A stretch of DNA of 53,909 bases from Pseudomonas sp. PB106. GTDB taxonomy: Bacteria; Pseudomonadota; Gammaproteobacteria; Pseudomonadales; Pseudomonadaceae. How positions within the stretch are numbered: the first letter of the stretch is position 1; each line of letters starts with the position of its first letter. A program made the translations under genes and the position numbers. Below the pieces are notes generated by a model, which saw only the letters and a program-made list of their open reading frames with translations, searched no databases and was not told the origin of the DNA. Where the stretch lies: assembly GCF_009764645.1 (NCBI RefSeq), contig NZ_RWIM01000001.1:1-53909 (forward strand). The letters are read 5' to 3'. Positions 17,990 to 27,741 of this stretch are shown piece after piece.

Positions 17990-19954
17990 TCACGCGCCAG
18001 TTGAGGTCGGGTTTGATGCGGAAACATTGCGACTTAGAAGGTCGCGCAGTTGATTTTTCTCTTCAATACTCAGTTCGCTCTGACGGGCTTTCCTGAGTAA
18101 CTGTTCAAGATTTCGCTCGCGTTGGCGGGCTGACAAGCTAGTAATGGTGTCGAAAAACTGTTGTTCAAGGTTTTCTCCGTCAATCAGCCACTCCTTTTCT
18201 GCCAGTGCCTTGAGCAAGCGACCCTGTTCAGTGCCGTGCCATCGCGCGATCAACTGAAATGAGTTTAGCTTGGGATTCTTCTGTACGGCTTCGAGCAGTG
18301 CCACAAGCAGCTGGGCATTGGTCTGATTTTCATCGGCAATGTGCCCGGCGTCCTCGACGCGCTCGGCCAATTGCGGGTGATGCAGCAATGTGCGCAGGGC
18401 AGTCAGGGTCGGCGATTCGACGCCGATCGGCGTGCGTGGGCGTTGTTGTTCCCGATCGCCGCCACGGTTGCCGTTTTTATCCCAAGGCTTCTTGTCCCAC
18501 TTCTTGCCGCCGGCGCCGGGTTTCTTCGGCGTCCACTCTTGCTGCGGCACATACATGTCCTGTGCCTGCGGCTGATGGTAGTCGCTGTAGTCCGGCATTG
18601 CGTCGTAATCAATGCCCGGATCGTAGGCGGGCGGCGCTTCCTGGGGCGCACTTTGCGCCAGCTGACTGACGGTTTCACTGCTCAGGCCGGTGATTTCGCT
18701 CAGGCGTTGACGCATCAGGATGCGCAGGTTGGCGCCCGGCACTTTGTCGATCAACGGTGCTGCGAGGGTGGCCATGTGCGCCTTGCCCTCAAGCGAGCGC
18801 GGGTCGGACTCTTCCGTCAGTTGCTGGAAGAAATAATCGGCCAGCGGCTGAGCGTGCTGATTGATTCGGGCTTTGAAGGCATCAGTGCCTTCGGCGCGTA
18901 CCAAAGTGTCCGGGTCTTCGCCTTCGGGCAGAAACAGGAAGCGCGCACGGCGTCCGTCCTGCAGGCTGGAAAGAGTTGCTTCCAGCGCGCGCCACGCGGC
19001 ATTGCGACCGGCCTGATCGCCGTCGAAACAGAACAATACGTTCGGCACTACGCGGAACAGACGCTTCAAGTGCTCTTCGCTGGTCGCGGTGCCCAATGTC
19101 GCGACGGCATTCTTCAAGCCTTGCTGGGCGAGGGCGATGACGTCCATATAACCTTCGACGACGATGATTTCGTCAAGGTTGCGGTTGTTCTTGCGCGCTT
19201 CATAGAGGCCGTAGAGTTCCTGGCCTTTATGGAATACCGGGGTTTCCGGTGAGTTCAGGTATTTCGGCTTGTCGTCACCGAGTACGCGACCACCGAAGGC
19301 GATGATGCGCCCACGAGTGTCGCGGATCGGGAACATCACGCGATCGCGGAAGCGGTCATAGCGTTTGCCGGTTTCGGCGTTCTCGATCAGCAGACCAGCG
19401 TCGATCATGGCTTTTTGCTGAAGGGTGTCACTGCTCAAGTGCTTGAACAGGTTGTCCCAGCCCGGCGGTGCGAAGCCGAGGCCAAAATCCCGGGCGATCT
19501 CGCCGGTCAGGCCGCGGCCCTTGAGGTAATCCACTGCAGCTTTGCGCGATGGATGGCTCTTGAGGGCTTGCCGGTAAAAGTCGGCGGCCGCGGTGAGCAA
19601 CGGATACAGCGGCGAATCGGTCGGCTGGCGCGGTTTGTGCGGGCGGCCACTTTCTTCGCGAGGAATTTCCATGCCGGCGGCTTTTGCCAGATCCTCGACG
19701 GCCTGGGGAAAATCCAGGTTGTCGTGATCCATGAGAAAGCCGAGGGCATTACCGCCGGCGCCGCAGCCGAAGCAGTAATAGAACTGCTTGTCGGGGCTGA
19801 CGCTGAACGACGGGGTTTTTTCTTTGTGAAACGGGCAACAGGCGGTGTAGTTCTTGCCGGCCTTCTTCAATTGCACGCGCGAACTGACCACATCGACGAT
19901 GTCGGTGCGGTTCAGCAGGTCGTCAATGAAGCTCTGGGGAATCAGCCCGGCCAT
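17990..19954 (-). CDS. dnaG: DNA primase DnaG
   Basis: A 654-residue primase that makes RNA primers for replication. The N-terminal CHC2 zinc-binding motif lies about residues 39-64 (ACCPFHKEKTPSF to YYCFGCGAGG). A TOPRIM catalytic core follows (VVEGYMDVIALAQQG and FCFDGDQAGRNAA). The linker (about 455-510, rich in Pro/Lys/Gln) precedes the DnaB-binding C-terminal domain. It is upstream of rpoD on the same strand and separated from rpsU by 485 nt. Confidence 0.97.
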   Translation of the reverse strand: MAGLIPQSFIDDLLNRTDIVDVVSSRVQLKKAGKNYTACCPFHKEKTPSFSVSPDKQFYYCFGCGAGGNALGFLMDHDNLDFPQAVEDLAKAAGMEIPREESGRPHKPRQPTDSPLYPLLTAAADFYRQALKSHPSRKAAVDYLKGRGLTGEIARDFGLGFAPPGWDNLFKHLSSDTLQQKAMIDAGLLIENAETGKRYDRFRDRVMFPIRDTRGRIIAFGGRVLGDDKPKYLNSPETPVFHKGQELYGLYEARKNNRNLDEIIVVEGYMDVIALAQQGLKNAVATLGTATSEEHLKRLFRVVPNVLFCFDGDQAGRNAAWRALEATLSSLQDGRRARFLFLPEGEDPDTLVRAEGTDAFKARINQHAQPLADYFFQQLTEESDPRSLEGKAHMATLAAPLIDKVPGANLRILMRQRLSEITGLSSETVSQLAQSAPQEAPPAYDPGIDYDAMPDYSDYHQPQAQDMYVPQQEWTPKKPGAGGKKWDKKPWDKNGNRGGDREQQRPRTPIGVESPTLTALRTLLHHPQLAERVEDAGHIADENQTNAQLLVALLEAVQKNPKLNSFQLIARWHGTEQGRLLKALAEKEWLIDGENLEQQFFDTITSLSARQRERNLEQLLRKARQSELSIEEKNQLRDLLSRNVSASNPTSTGA

Positions 19955-20439
19955 GGCATTCTCGTCGTCTGCGCTGCAATAAGTCCGATGCGAAAGGCTG
20001 GCGGACGCGGGTCATTGTAGGAAGCACGCAAAAGGTGCGGCTCGACCGGTGTCGTCTGCGTAATCGCTGTCGGGAAGTGTATCTGCCGAAAATCCACTGA
20101 CGTTAGTACTCATCAGTCTTCGACTATTTGAAAGTGTTGCGCTGAATCCGCTGACGGCCGGTTGAGGGCCTCGGATAGCTCAATAAAGCGGGCACGCATG
20201 CAGGTGCCTTGGGCTGATCGTCGTGAGAGGAATCAGTGGGTGTGCTCGTCAGTAGCCTTGAAAGGCTCGTCAGAAAAGACGTGCACCGCTGGCAAAAGAG
20301 CCAGGTCTGACGCGTAAAGCAGATTTGTCTCGGTCGCGTGTGCGGCTTCGACGGTGAAGCATCAAGCGTTTTACGCAAATGCCATTAGCCCGGCTGAGAG
20401 CCGGGCTTAGGCAAGAAGCTTGCTACGAACGTCTGTGTA
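19955..20439. other. 485-nt gap between rpsU and dnaG without a recognised gene
   Basis: One 84-codon minus-strand frame (20124-20378) shows no family features and is rich in Ser/Thr/Pro/Arg, as shadow frames are, so I do not call it. P. aeruginosa has a GatB/YqeY-family gene here; I see no trace of one. As far as I recall P. putida also lacks it. The gap should carry the dnaG promoter. A string of short palindromic stretches follows the rpsU stem-loop, but no confident element stands out. Confidence 0.5.
20387..20407 (-). terminator. Stem-loop after rpsU
   Basis: AGCCCGGCT, loop CTC and AGCCGGGCT pair perfectly over nine bases 32 nt after the rpsU stop. A T-tract is lacking on the minus strand, so it may be a weak terminator or an RNA-processing/stability stem in the rpsU-dnaG-rpoD transcript. 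Confidence 0.55.
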
Positions 20440-20655
20440 TTAGTACAGACGAACGGCGCGGCGCTGTTCGCGCTGAACTTTCTTGGCGTGACGCTTAACA
20501 GCGGCTGCTGCTTTGCGCTTACGCTCAGAAGTTGGCTTCTCGTAAAATTCGCGGCTACGAACTTCAGCCAGTACACCGGCTTTTTCGCAGGAGCGCTTGA
20601 AACGACGCAGAGCTACGTCGAAGGGTTCGTTCTCTTTAACTTTGACGGCTGGCAT
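20440..20655 (-). CDS. rpsU: 30S ribosomal protein S21
   Basis: A 71-residue basic protein of the small subunit needed for initiation. The N-terminal [20 protein letters not shown] and the C-terminal Lys/Arg-rich helix ending EQRRAVRLY are those of S21. GAAGGTAG lies before the ATG. It heads the rpsU-dnaG-rpoD group on the minus strand and is divergent from tsaD, with 199 nt between the two starts. Confidence 0.98.
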
Positions 20656-20854
20656 CCAGAGCTACCTTCATTCATTACCGGGGTCAACATCCTCGCAGCC
20701 AAAGAGCACTTGAAGACGTCGGTTTTTAAGGGTTGCGGATGTTAACCCCTCATCGCTCGGAATGCAAAGCCTCTGATCGAAAACCGCTGGTCGGGGCATC
20801 ACGCGGCGACTAGAATGCGCGCCTTCGAATTCAGCCTAAACAAGGCGCAAACCC

Positions 20855-21880
20855 ATGCTAGTACTGGGATTAGAAACCTCCTGCGACGAAACCGGTGTCG
20901 CATTATATGACAGCGAGCGCGGCCTGCTGGCCGACGCACTGTTCAGCCAGATCGACCTGCACCGTGCCTATGGCGGCGTGGTGCCGGAGCTCGCCTCGCG
21001 TGACCACGTCAAACGCATGCTGCCCTTGATTCGTCAGGTGTTGGCCGAGGCTGACTGTGTGCCCACCGAGATCGATGCAATCGCCTATACCGCGGGTCCT
21101 GGCCTTGTTGGCGCGTTGCTGGTCGGTGCTTCCTGCGCTCAGGCTCTCGCGTTTGCCTGGGGCATTCCGGCGCTTGGCGTGCACCACATGGAAGGGCATT
21201 TGCTCGCGCCGATGCTGGAGCCAACTCCGCCGCAATCCCCGTTCGTCGCTTTGTTGGTCTCCGGTGGTCATACGCAGCTGGTTCAGGTCGATGGCATCGG
21301 CCAATACACCTTGCTCGGCGAGACACTCGATGATGCCGCCGGCGAAGCGTTCGACAAAACCGCGAAGATGATGGGCCTCAATTATCCGGGCGGCCCGGAA
21401 ATCGCCAAGCTGGCAGAGAAGGGTATCGCCGGACGTTTCACCTTTCCGCGTCCGATGTGTGATCGCCCAGGTCTGCAATTCAGCTTCAGTGGTCTGAAAA
21501 CCTCTGCTCTCAACGCCTGGCAGCAGTGCGTCAGCGCCGGGGACGACAACGAGCAAGCCCGTTGCGACATCGCGCTGGCGTTCCAGCAGGCCGTGGTGGA
21601 GACTTTGACCATCAAGTGCAAGCGTGCCCTGAAACAGGCAGGTATGAAGCGTCTAGTGATCGCTGGCGGCGTCAGTGCCAACAAGGCTCTGCGGGTTTCG
21701 CTGGAGAAGATGCTCGGCGACATGAAGGGCGATGTGTTTTACGCCCGTCCCGAATTCTGCACCGACAACGGCGCGATGATCGCGTTTGCCGGTTGCCAGC
21801 GTTTGCAGGCCGGTCAGCAGGAAAGTCTGGCGATCAGCGTGCAGGCGCGCTGGCCGATGGAGCAGTTGTCGGCGTTGTAA
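20855..21880 (+). CDS. tsaD: tRNA N6-adenosine threonylcarbamoyltransferase TsaD
   Basis: A 341-residue ASKHA-fold enzyme that transfers threonylcarbamoyl to A37 of ANN-decoding tRNAs, working with TsaB and TsaE. The N-terminal [17 protein letters not shown] phosphate loop is clear. The metal-binding His111 and His115 lie in [14 protein letters not shown] and [10 protein letters not shown] are further family motifs. It is divergent from rpsU; a TAGAAT at 20814-20819 could be its -10. It converges with plsY, whose stop is 12 nt away. An A/T-rich inverted repeat (GGCATTT/AAATGCC) spans the junction. Confidence 0.97.
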   Translation: MLVLGLETSCDETGVALYDSERGLLADALFSQIDLHRAYGGVVPELASRDHVKRMLPLIRQVLAEADCVPTEIDAIAYTAGPGLVGALLVGASCAQALAFAWGIPALGVHHMEGHLLAPMLEPTPPQSPFVALLVSGGHTQLVQVDGIGQYTLLGETLDDAAGEAFDKTAKMMGLNYPGGPEIAKLAEKGIAGRFTFPRPMCDRPGLQFSFSGLKTSALNAWQQCVSAGDDNEQARCDIALAFQQAVVETLTIKCKRALKQAGMKRLVIAGGVSANKALRVSLEKMLGDMKGDVFYARPEFCTDNGAMIAFAGCQRLQAGQQESLAISVQARWPMEQLSAL

Positions 21881-21891
21881 TAATCGGGCAT

Positions 21892-22461
21892 TTAAAAATG
21901 CCGTTCGCGCCCGGCAAACAGGTCGCGTAGATTGCCGCGGTGACGCCAGACGATCAGCAAGGTCAGTGCGCTCATCGGCAGCAGCGCCTCCGGTTCTCGC
22001 CAGGCCAGCAATGGCAGGGTCAGGGGCGTGGCGATCAGCGCCGCCAGTGAGCTGGTGCGGGTCAGGTAGAACGTCAGCAGCCAGGCACAAATAGCCAATA
22101 GTGCGGCGGGCGGATACAGACCCAGCAGCATGCCGGCAGCGGTGGCGACACCTTTGCCGCCACGGAAGCGGAAATACAGCGGGAACAGGTGACCGATTAC
22201 GGCGCACACGCCGATCCACGCCTGATCTTGCAGCGAAAGGCCTGCCGCCGAGGCAATCAGCACCGGCACCAGGCCTTTGCACAGATCACCGAGCAGGGTC
22301 AGGATCGCCAGTTTGCGACCGGCCAGGCGCAGCATGTTGGTGGCGCCGGCATTGCCCGAACCACTCATTCGCGGGTCCGGATTACCGGTCAGGCGGCTGA
22401 GCAAAATGGCAAAGGACAGCGAGCCGAGCAGGTAGGCGAGAGTCGCCAGTAACCAAAACAT
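21892..22461 (-). CDS. plsY: Glycerol-3-phosphate 1-O-acyltransferase PlsY
   Basis: A 189-residue inner-membrane protein that acylates glycerol-3-phosphate from acyl-phosphate, starting phospholipid synthesis. There are about five hydrophobic segments. The family loops [15 protein letters not shown] (near residue 35) and [14 protein letters not shown] (near 100) are present. It is divergent from folB (74 nt) and convergent with tsaD. The length is normal. Confidence 0.96.
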   Translation of the reverse strand: MFWLLATLAYLLGSLSFAILLSRLTGNPDPRMSGSGNAGATNMLRLAGRKLAILTLLGDLCKGLVPVLIASAAGLSLQDQAWIGVCAVIGHLFPLYFRFRGGKGVATAAGMLLGLYPPAALLAICAWLLTFYLTRTSSLAALIATPLTLPLLAWREPEALLPMSALTLLIVWRHRGNLRDLFAGRERHF

Positions 22462-22535
22462 GCTAACTATTCCGGGCGAGGACGCCCTGATTCTAACGGC
22501 GCATTGCGCCCTTGTCGTGCAGCGGAGAGAAGTGC

Positions 22536-22892
22536 TTGGACAGAGTGTTTATCGAGGGCCTGGAAGTCGATACCGTGATCGGTGCCTACGACTGGGAGCG
22601 CGGCATCCGACAGTGCCTGCGTCTTGATCTGAGCTTCGCCTGGGACAATCGCCCGGCCGCGGCCGGTGACGACCTGACCCTGGCGCTCGATTACGCCAGT
22701 GTTTCCACGCGAATTCAGGCGTTTGCCGAACAGGCGCAGTTTCAACTGGTCGAGACGTTCGCTGAGCGTCTGGTCGAAGTGCTGATGAGCGAATTCAATA
22801 TCACGTGGGTACGCCTGAAGTTGACCAAGCCAGGCGCGGTGCCGGCTGCCAAGGGCGGCGTGGGTGTGGAGATCGAGCGCGGATGTCGCTGA
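22536..22892 (+). CDS. folB: Dihydroneopterin aldolase FolB
   Basis: A 118-residue folate enzyme that splits 7,8-dihydroneopterin to 6-hydroxymethyl-dihydropterin and glycolaldehyde. The start is TTG at 22536 ([20 protein letters not shown] follows), supported by GGAG 8 nt upstream and by normal family length. An upstream ATG frame from 22512 adds eight unlike residues. The C-terminal [20 protein letters not shown] is typical. It overlaps folK by 10 nt, so the two steps are coupled. Confidence 0.95.
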   Translation: MDRVFIEGLEVDTVIGAYDWERGIRQCLRLDLSFAWDNRPAAAGDDLTLALDYASVSTRIQAFAEQAQFQLVETFAERLVEVLMSEFNITWVRLKLTKPGAVPAAKGGVGVEIERGCR

Positions 22893-23398
22893 CTCAGGTC
22901 TATCTCGGGCTCGGTAGCAATATCGAACGCGAAACCCACTTGCGCGCAGGTCTCGATGCATTGGCGACGTTTCTGGTGGATATCCGCTGTTCGGCGGTGT
23001 TCGAAAGTCAGCCGGTGGGGATCAAGAGCGGGCCATTCTTCAACTTTGTGGTGTCGGCGTTTACTGACCTGCCGTTGGTAGAGCTGGATCGGCGCTTGAA
23101 ACTCATTGAAGCGGATAACGGGCGCTATGCCCCGGATCGCAAAGGCCTGCCGCTGGATATCGACGTGTTGTTGTATGGCGATCTGGCAGGCAATTTCGAC
23201 GGACTGGTGTTGCCGCGTGCAGAAATTCTGAAAAACGCCTTTGTGCTGTGGCCGTTGTCGCTGATTGCGCCGGATCGCGTGCATCCGGGTGTGGGAAAAA
23301 GCTTCGCGACGTTGTGGGCAGAGGCGCAGATTGAGCAGGTGTTGGCGCCAGTAGCGTTCGAGTGGCGCGGGCAGCAGCTCACGCCGTCGAATCTTTAA
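22883..23398 (+). CDS. folK: 2-amino-4-hydroxy-6-hydroxymethyldihydropteridine diphosphokinase FolK
   Basis: A 171-residue pyrophosphokinase that acts directly after FolB in folate synthesis. Motifs include YLGLGSNIERETHL at the N-terminus, FESQPVG and GPFFNFVV, and the catalytic stretch RKGLPLDIDVLLYGD. The ATG lies inside the folB end. An open frame extending upstream to 22805 is the folB shadow. A REPIN follows the stop. Confidence 0.95.
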   Translation: MSLTQVYLGLGSNIERETHLRAGLDALATFLVDIRCSAVFESQPVGIKSGPFFNFVVSAFTDLPLVELDRRLKLIEADNGRYAPDRKGLPLDIDVLLYGDLAGNFDGLVLPRAEILKNAFVLWPLSLIAPDRVHPGVGKSFATLWAEAQIEQVLAPVAFEWRGQQLTPSNL

Positions 23399-23400
23399 AG

Positions 23401-23495
23401 CAAAAGATCGCAGCCTTCGGCAGCTCCTACAGGAAAACACTTAATCCCATGTAGGAGCTGCCGCAGGCTCGGGCCGCGATCGGACGATCTTTTGA
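23401..23495. repeat. REPIN (family A) between convergent folK and cca
   Basis: aaagatcgcagccttcggca at 23403-23422 and the following gctcctacagg pair, imperfectly, with gtaggagctgccgcaggctc, gcgatc and gatcttttg at 23451-23495. It lies where folK (plus) and cca (minus) converge and may act as a shared transcript end. Confidence 0.85.
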
Positions 23496-23502
23496 TCTTG
23501 CT

Positions 23503-24726
23503 TCAGGCGTTCTCTTTGTAAGACTTCAAAGCCTTTAGCCGCTCACGCTTTAGCGCCTCACCCAGCTCCGGCCCCTTGAATCCCTTCTCCAGCAACGGTT
23601 GCACCGCGACTTCCCGCGCAACCTTGGCAGCGCCGCGCAAATAATCCGCCTGTGGATAACTTCGCTGTTCCAGCCCTTTGCGCCCTCGGGCGTCCATTTC
23701 GCACGCAGCGATAAACTCTTCAAAGCGCTGTGGCCGGCGATACACATCAAAGCTCTGCAACAATTCCAGCAACGTCGAAGCCTTCAACTCCAGGGCACGG
23801 TGCCCGTGGGTGTGGTACTTGCCGACGAGCAAGGCCAATTCCTGACAATCCTTCGGCGCTTTGAAGCGTTCGTTGACCGCTTTGATCAGCTTCAGTCCGG
23901 TGTGCTCATGGGCAATATGCCGAGGCCACTCTTCTTCCGGGGTCAGACCTTTACCGAGGTCATGCAGCAGGCAGGCCCAGCGTACGGTCAGCGGTTGTTG
24001 GTGCAGCGCTGATTGCTCCAGCACGCTAAGAGTGTGCAGACCGGTGTCGATTTCCGGGTGATGCGCCTCGGGTTGCGGCACTCCGAACAGCGCATCCACT
24101 TCCGGCATCAACACTTTCAGTGCGCCACAATCGCGAAGCACCTGAATGAATACCTGCGGCTGATCTTCCAGCAGTGCACGGGAGATTTCTTTCCAGCTGC
24201 GCTCAGCGGTCAACGCTTCCAGCTCACCGGATTCGCTGAGCTGACGCATCAGCTCCAGCGTTTCCGGCGCGACGGTAAAACCCAGTCCGGCATAGCGGGC
24301 AGCAAAGCGGGCAACGCGCAGTACGCGCAGGGGATCTTCGGCGAACGCCGGGGAAACGTGACGCAGAATCCGGGCTTCCAGATCGCGTTGGCCGTGGTAG
24401 GGGTCGGTCAGATTCTGCTGATCGTCCTCGGCCATGGCATTGATGGTCAGGTCGCGGCGAATCAGATCTTCTTCAAGCGTGACTTCGGGGCTGGCGTGAA
24501 AGGTAAAGCCGCCATAACCGCGACCGCTCTTGCGTTCGGTGCGGGCGAGGGCGTATTCCTCGCCGCTTTTGGGGTGCAGAAACACCGGAAAGTCCGACCC
24601 CACCGGGCGATAACCCTGGGCGAGCATTTCCTCGGTCGTCGCCCCAACAACCACCCAGTCGATATCAGTGACCGGTTTGCCCAGCAAGCGATCACGAACC
24701 GCACCGCCAACCTTGAAAATCTGCAT
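23503..24726 (-). CDS. cca: Multifunctional CCA tRNA nucleotidyltransferase/phosphatase
   Basis: A 407-residue enzyme that adds or repairs the 3' CCA of tRNAs. The class II nucleotidyltransferase head is clear: [12 protein letters not shown], the DID metal motif (TDIDWVV), and [17 protein letters not shown]-terminal HD domain ([16 protein letters not shown] near residue 252) gives the multifunctional gamma-proteobacterial type. The length is normal. It is 63 nt downstream of spoVR on the same strand. Confidence 0.97.
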   Translation of the reverse strand: MQIFKVGGAVRDRLLGKPVTDIDWVVVGATTEEMLAQGYRPVGSDFPVFLHPKSGEEYALARTERKSGRGYGGFTFHASPEVTLEEDLIRRDLTINAMAEDDQQNLTDPYHGQRDLEARILRHVSPAFAEDPLRVLRVARFAARYAGLGFTVAPETLELMRQLSESGELEALTAERSWKEISRALLEDQPQVFIQVLRDCGALKVLMPEVDALFGVPQPEAHHPEIDTGLHTLSVLEQSALHQQPLTVRWACLLHDLGKGLTPEEEWPRHIAHEHTGLKLIKAVNERFKAPKDCQELALLVGKYHTHGHRALELKASTLLELLQSFDVYRRPQRFEEFIAACEMDARGRKGLEQRSYPQADYLRGAAKVAREVAVQPLLEKGFKGPELGEALKRERLKALKSYKENA

Positions 24727-24789
24727 AAAAAACCTCCGTTAGCCCGACAGGATAACCCTTGCGTCGGACTTTCGGAGGCCAGAAGCGTT

Positions 24790-26352
24790 TCAAAGATGAA
24801 TGACGGCGAGGTCCAGTCGACCATAATCCCCTTCGCTGTGTTCACTGCGTGGCGGAACGTGATGGGTTTTCATGATCTGGTCGCCCTGCAGGGTTTCCAG
24901 GTGAATGTCGAAGCCCCACAATCGATGCAGGTGTTTGAGTACTTCTTCGGTGGAATCGCCCAACGGTTTGCGGTCATGTTGCTGATGGCGCAGGGTCAAC
25001 GAGCGATCTCCGCGCCGATCGATGCTATAGATCTGCACGTTCGGTTCGCGGTTGCCGAGGTTGTATTGCGCGGCCAGGGTCTCGCGGATGATCCGGTAAC
25101 CGGGTTCGTCATGAATCGCTGGCACCAACAAGTCATCCTTCTGGTCGTCATCCATGATGCTGAACAGTTTCAGATCGCGGATCACTTTTGGCGACAGATA
25201 TTGCAGGATGAAACTCTCGTCCTTGAAGCTGCTCATGGCGAATTTGATGGTCGACAGCCAGTCGGTCCCGGCGATTTCCGGGAACCAGTGGCGATCCTCT
25301 TCGGTTGGCTCTTCACACATGCGCCGAATGTCGCGGTACATGGCGAAGCCCAACGCATAGGGGTTAATGCCGCTGTAATAGGGGCTGTCGAAACCTGGCT
25401 GAAACACCACGCTGGTGTGCGACGTCAGGAACTCCATCATGAAGCCGTCGGTGACCAGGCCCTCGTCGTACAGGTCGTTCATCAGCGTGTAGTGCCAGAA
25501 CGTCGCCCAGCCTTCGTTCATCACTTGGGTCTGACGCTGCGGATAAAAGTACTGGGCGATCTTGCGTACGATGCGCACGATCTCGCGCTGCCAGGGCTCC
25601 AGCAACGGCGCGTGCTTCTCGATGAAGTAGAGAATGTTTTCCTGCGGCTCGGCCGGGAATCGCGCGTTGTCCTTATCGCTGTATTTGTCCGCGCCTTTGG
25701 GAATGGTGCGCCACAGATCGTTGATCTGCTTCTGCATGTGTTCTTCGCGATCCTTCTGCCGCCGGCGTTCCTCTTCGGCGGAAATCGGGTACGGACGCTT
25801 GTAGCGGTCGACCCCGTAGTTCATCAGCGCATGGCAGGAATCGAGCAAATCTTCCACGGCATCAATGCCGTGGCGTTCCTCGCACTGCATGATGTACTGC
25901 TTGGCAAACACCAGGTAATCGATGATCGAACTGGCATCGGTCCAAGTGCGGAACAGGTAATTGCCCTTGAAGAAACTGTTATGGCCATAGCAGGCGTGCG
26001 CCACCACCAGCGCCTGCATGCAGATGGTGTTTTCTTCCATCAGGTAGGCGATGCACGGATCCGAGTTGATCACGATCTCGTACGCCAGGCCCATCTGCCC
26101 GCGACTGTAGGATTTTTCTGTGCTGAGGAAGTGTTTGCCGTAGGACCAGTGGTGGTAACCCAGCGGCATGCCCACCGAGGCATAGGCGTCCATCATCTGC
26201 TCGGCGGTGATCACTTCGATCTGGTTGGGATAGGTGTCCAGCGCATAGCCGGCCGCGATACGGGCAATTTCGCGGTCGTAGGTCTGGATCAGCTCGAACG
26301 TCCATTCGGAGCCGGTGGAAATGGGTTGGCGCTTCTGCTCTTTGGCGGTCAT
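24790..26352 (-). CDS. SpoVR family protein (YcgB-like)
   Basis: A 520-residue member of the SpoVR family, named for a sporulation gene in Bacillus but widespread in non-sporing bacteria; no biochemical function is established. Family segments include the Tyr/His-rich [20 protein letters not shown] and [16 protein letters not shown]. The ATG overlaps the yeaH stop by 4 nt. In proteobacteria it forms a conserved trio with PrkA and YeaH, tied to general stress and stationary phase, and regulation by RpoS is likely. Confidence 0.93.
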   Translation of the reverse strand: MTAKEQKRQPISTGSEWTFELIQTYDREIARIAAGYALDTYPNQIEVITAEQMMDAYASVGMPLGYHHWSYGKHFLSTEKSYSRGQMGLAYEIVINSDPCIAYLMEENTICMQALVVAHACYGHNSFFKGNYLFRTWTDASSIIDYLVFAKQYIMQCEERHGIDAVEDLLDSCHALMNYGVDRYKRPYPISAEEERRRQKDREEHMQKQINDLWRTIPKGADKYSDKDNARFPAEPQENILYFIEKHAPLLEPWQREIVRIVRKIAQYFYPQRQTQVMNEGWATFWHYTLMNDLYDEGLVTDGFMMEFLTSHTSVVFQPGFDSPYYSGINPYALGFAMYRDIRRMCEEPTEEDRHWFPEIAGTDWLSTIKFAMSSFKDESFILQYLSPKVIRDLKLFSIMDDDQKDDLLVPAIHDEPGYRIIRETLAAQYNLGNREPNVQIYSIDRRGDRSLTLRHQQHDRKPLGDSTEEVLKHLHRLWGFDIHLETLQGDQIMKTHHVPPRSEHSEGDYGRLDLAVIHL

Positions 26353-27620
26353 GTCACTAACCTGCGCTGGAAGAGTTCACGGAAGACCGGATAGATATCC
26401 CCGGCCGAGACCAGTTGCTGCTGGGCAAAAGTGTCAGAAAAGGCTTCGGCGATGCGTTCGTACTCGTACCACAAGGCCTGATGTTCGCGCGGGGTGATCT
26501 CCACGTAAGTGTAGTACTGCACAAACGGCATGATCTGATTGATCAGGATGTCGCGGCATATAGGCGAGTCGTCGTTCCAGTTATCACCGTCCGAAGCCTG
26601 GGCCGCATAGATGTTCCACTCGTTGCTCGGATAGCGCTCGGCCATGATCTCCTGCATCAGCTTCAGCGCGCTGGAGACGATGGTGCCACCGGTTTCCCGC
26701 GAATAGAAAAACTCCTCTTCGTCGACTTCCCGGGCGCTGGTGTGGTGGCGGATGAACACCACGTCGATCTTGTCGTAGTTCCGTTTCAAGAACAGGTACA
26801 ACAGGATGAAAAAGCGTTTGGCGATGTCCTTGGTCGCCTGGGTCATGGAGCCGGAAACGTCCATCAGGCAGAACATCACGGCTTTCGAGCTTGGGTTCGG
26901 TTGTTTGATCAGCAAGTTGTATTTCAGGTCGAACGTATCGAGGAACGGCACGCGATGGATGCGCGCGCTGAGTTTCTCAACTTCTGCCTCAAGTTCCTGA
27001 ATATCGCCGAAATTGTCTGGCTCTTCGCGTCTCAGTCGTTCGAGTTCTTCTTTGACTTCGCGCAGTTTCGCCCGGCTGCTGCCGGACAGGGCGATGCGCC
27101 GTGCATGCGCCGAGCGCAAGGTGCGGATGATATTGATGCGCGAAGGGTTGCCTTCGTTACTGATACCCGCGCGCACGGTTTTGAAGGTGTCGGTGCCGCT
27201 GAGATTGCGTTTGACCAGGTTGGGCAGTTCGAGGTCTTCGAACATGAATTCGAGGAATTCTTCCTGAGTGATCTGGAAGACGAATTCATCCATGCCCTCG
27301 CCGGAGTTACCGGCCTTGCCGGGACCACGTCCGCCGCCACCGCCCGGTGGTCGGGCAATATGTTCGCCGGCGGTGAATTCCTTGTTGCCGGGATGAACCA
27401 CGGTCTGCTTGCCCCCGCGGCCATGGTGAAGCACCGGTTCGTCGATGTCGCGACCGGGAATACTGATCTGTTCGCCGTGCTCCATATCGGTAATGGAGCG
27501 CCGGCTGACCGCCTCTTCGACGGCCTTCTTGATGTGGTCACGGTAACGCCGCAGAAAGCGCTGGCGGTTTACCGTGCTCTTGTTCTTGCCATTCAGACGT
27601 CGGTCGATCACATAACTCAT
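26349..27620 (-). CDS. YeaH/YhbH family protein (DUF444)
   Basis: A 423-residue protein with a von Willebrand A-like C-terminal half containing DVSGSMTQ (MIDAS-like DxSxS). The first half is charged, with a Gly-rich stretch [12 protein letters not shown] near 95-110. The start is [11 protein letters not shown] at 27620, with GGAGGG upstream. The open frame runs on to 27665 into a repeat. It is downstream of prkA with a 121-nt REP-containing gap and overlaps spoVR by 4 nt. Function is unknown, apparently linked to the PrkA kinase. Confidence 0.93.
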   Translation of the reverse strand: MSYVIDRRLNGKNKSTVNRQRFLRRYRDHIKKAVEEAVSRRSITDMEHGEQISIPGRDIDEPVLHHGRGGKQTVVHPGNKEFTAGEHIARPPGGGGGRGPGKAGNSGEGMDEFVFQITQEEFLEFMFEDLELPNLVKRNLSGTDTFKTVRAGISNEGNPSRINIIRTLRSAHARRIALSGSSRAKLREVKEELERLRREEPDNFGDIQELEAEVEKLSARIHRVPFLDTFDLKYNLLIKQPNPSSKAVMFCLMDVSGSMTQATKDIAKRFFILLYLFLKRNYDKIDVVFIRHHTSAREVDEEEFFYSRETGGTIVSSALKLMQEIMAERYPSNEWNIYAAQASDGDNWNDDSPICRDILINQIMPFVQYYTYVEITPREHQALWYEYERIAEAFSDTFAQQQLVSAGDIYPVFRELFQRRLVT

Positions 27621-27640
27621 AGGAAGCCCTCCGGGCAGCT

Positions 27641-27740
27641 TCAAGTTGTGAGCTTCAAGCTGCAAGTAAAAGCAGTTTCCCGGGCATCACTGGGTTACGC
27701 GCTTTGTTCTTGCAGCTTGTAGCTAGAAGCTTGCAGCTGC
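27641..27740. repeat. REP-like palindrome between prkA and yeaH
   Basis: agcttcaagctgcaag at 27651-27666 pairs with cttgcagcttgtagct at 27709-27724; a further agaagcttgcagct follows. This AGCTTGCAGCTT family differs from the other REPs here. It lies inside the prkA-yeaH-spoVR operon. Confidence 0.7.
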
Positions 27741-27741
27741 T

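Noticed and set aside
20124..20378. 84-codon frame between rpsU and dnaG as a possible GatB/YqeY remnant
   Set aside because: No similarity to the YqeY helical repeat that I can see; Ser/Pro/Arg-rich like shadow frames.
24013..26394. A 793-codon plus-strand frame opposite cca and spoVR
   Set aside because: Spans two well-supported minus-strand genes and the gap between them; composition is that of an antisense frame.
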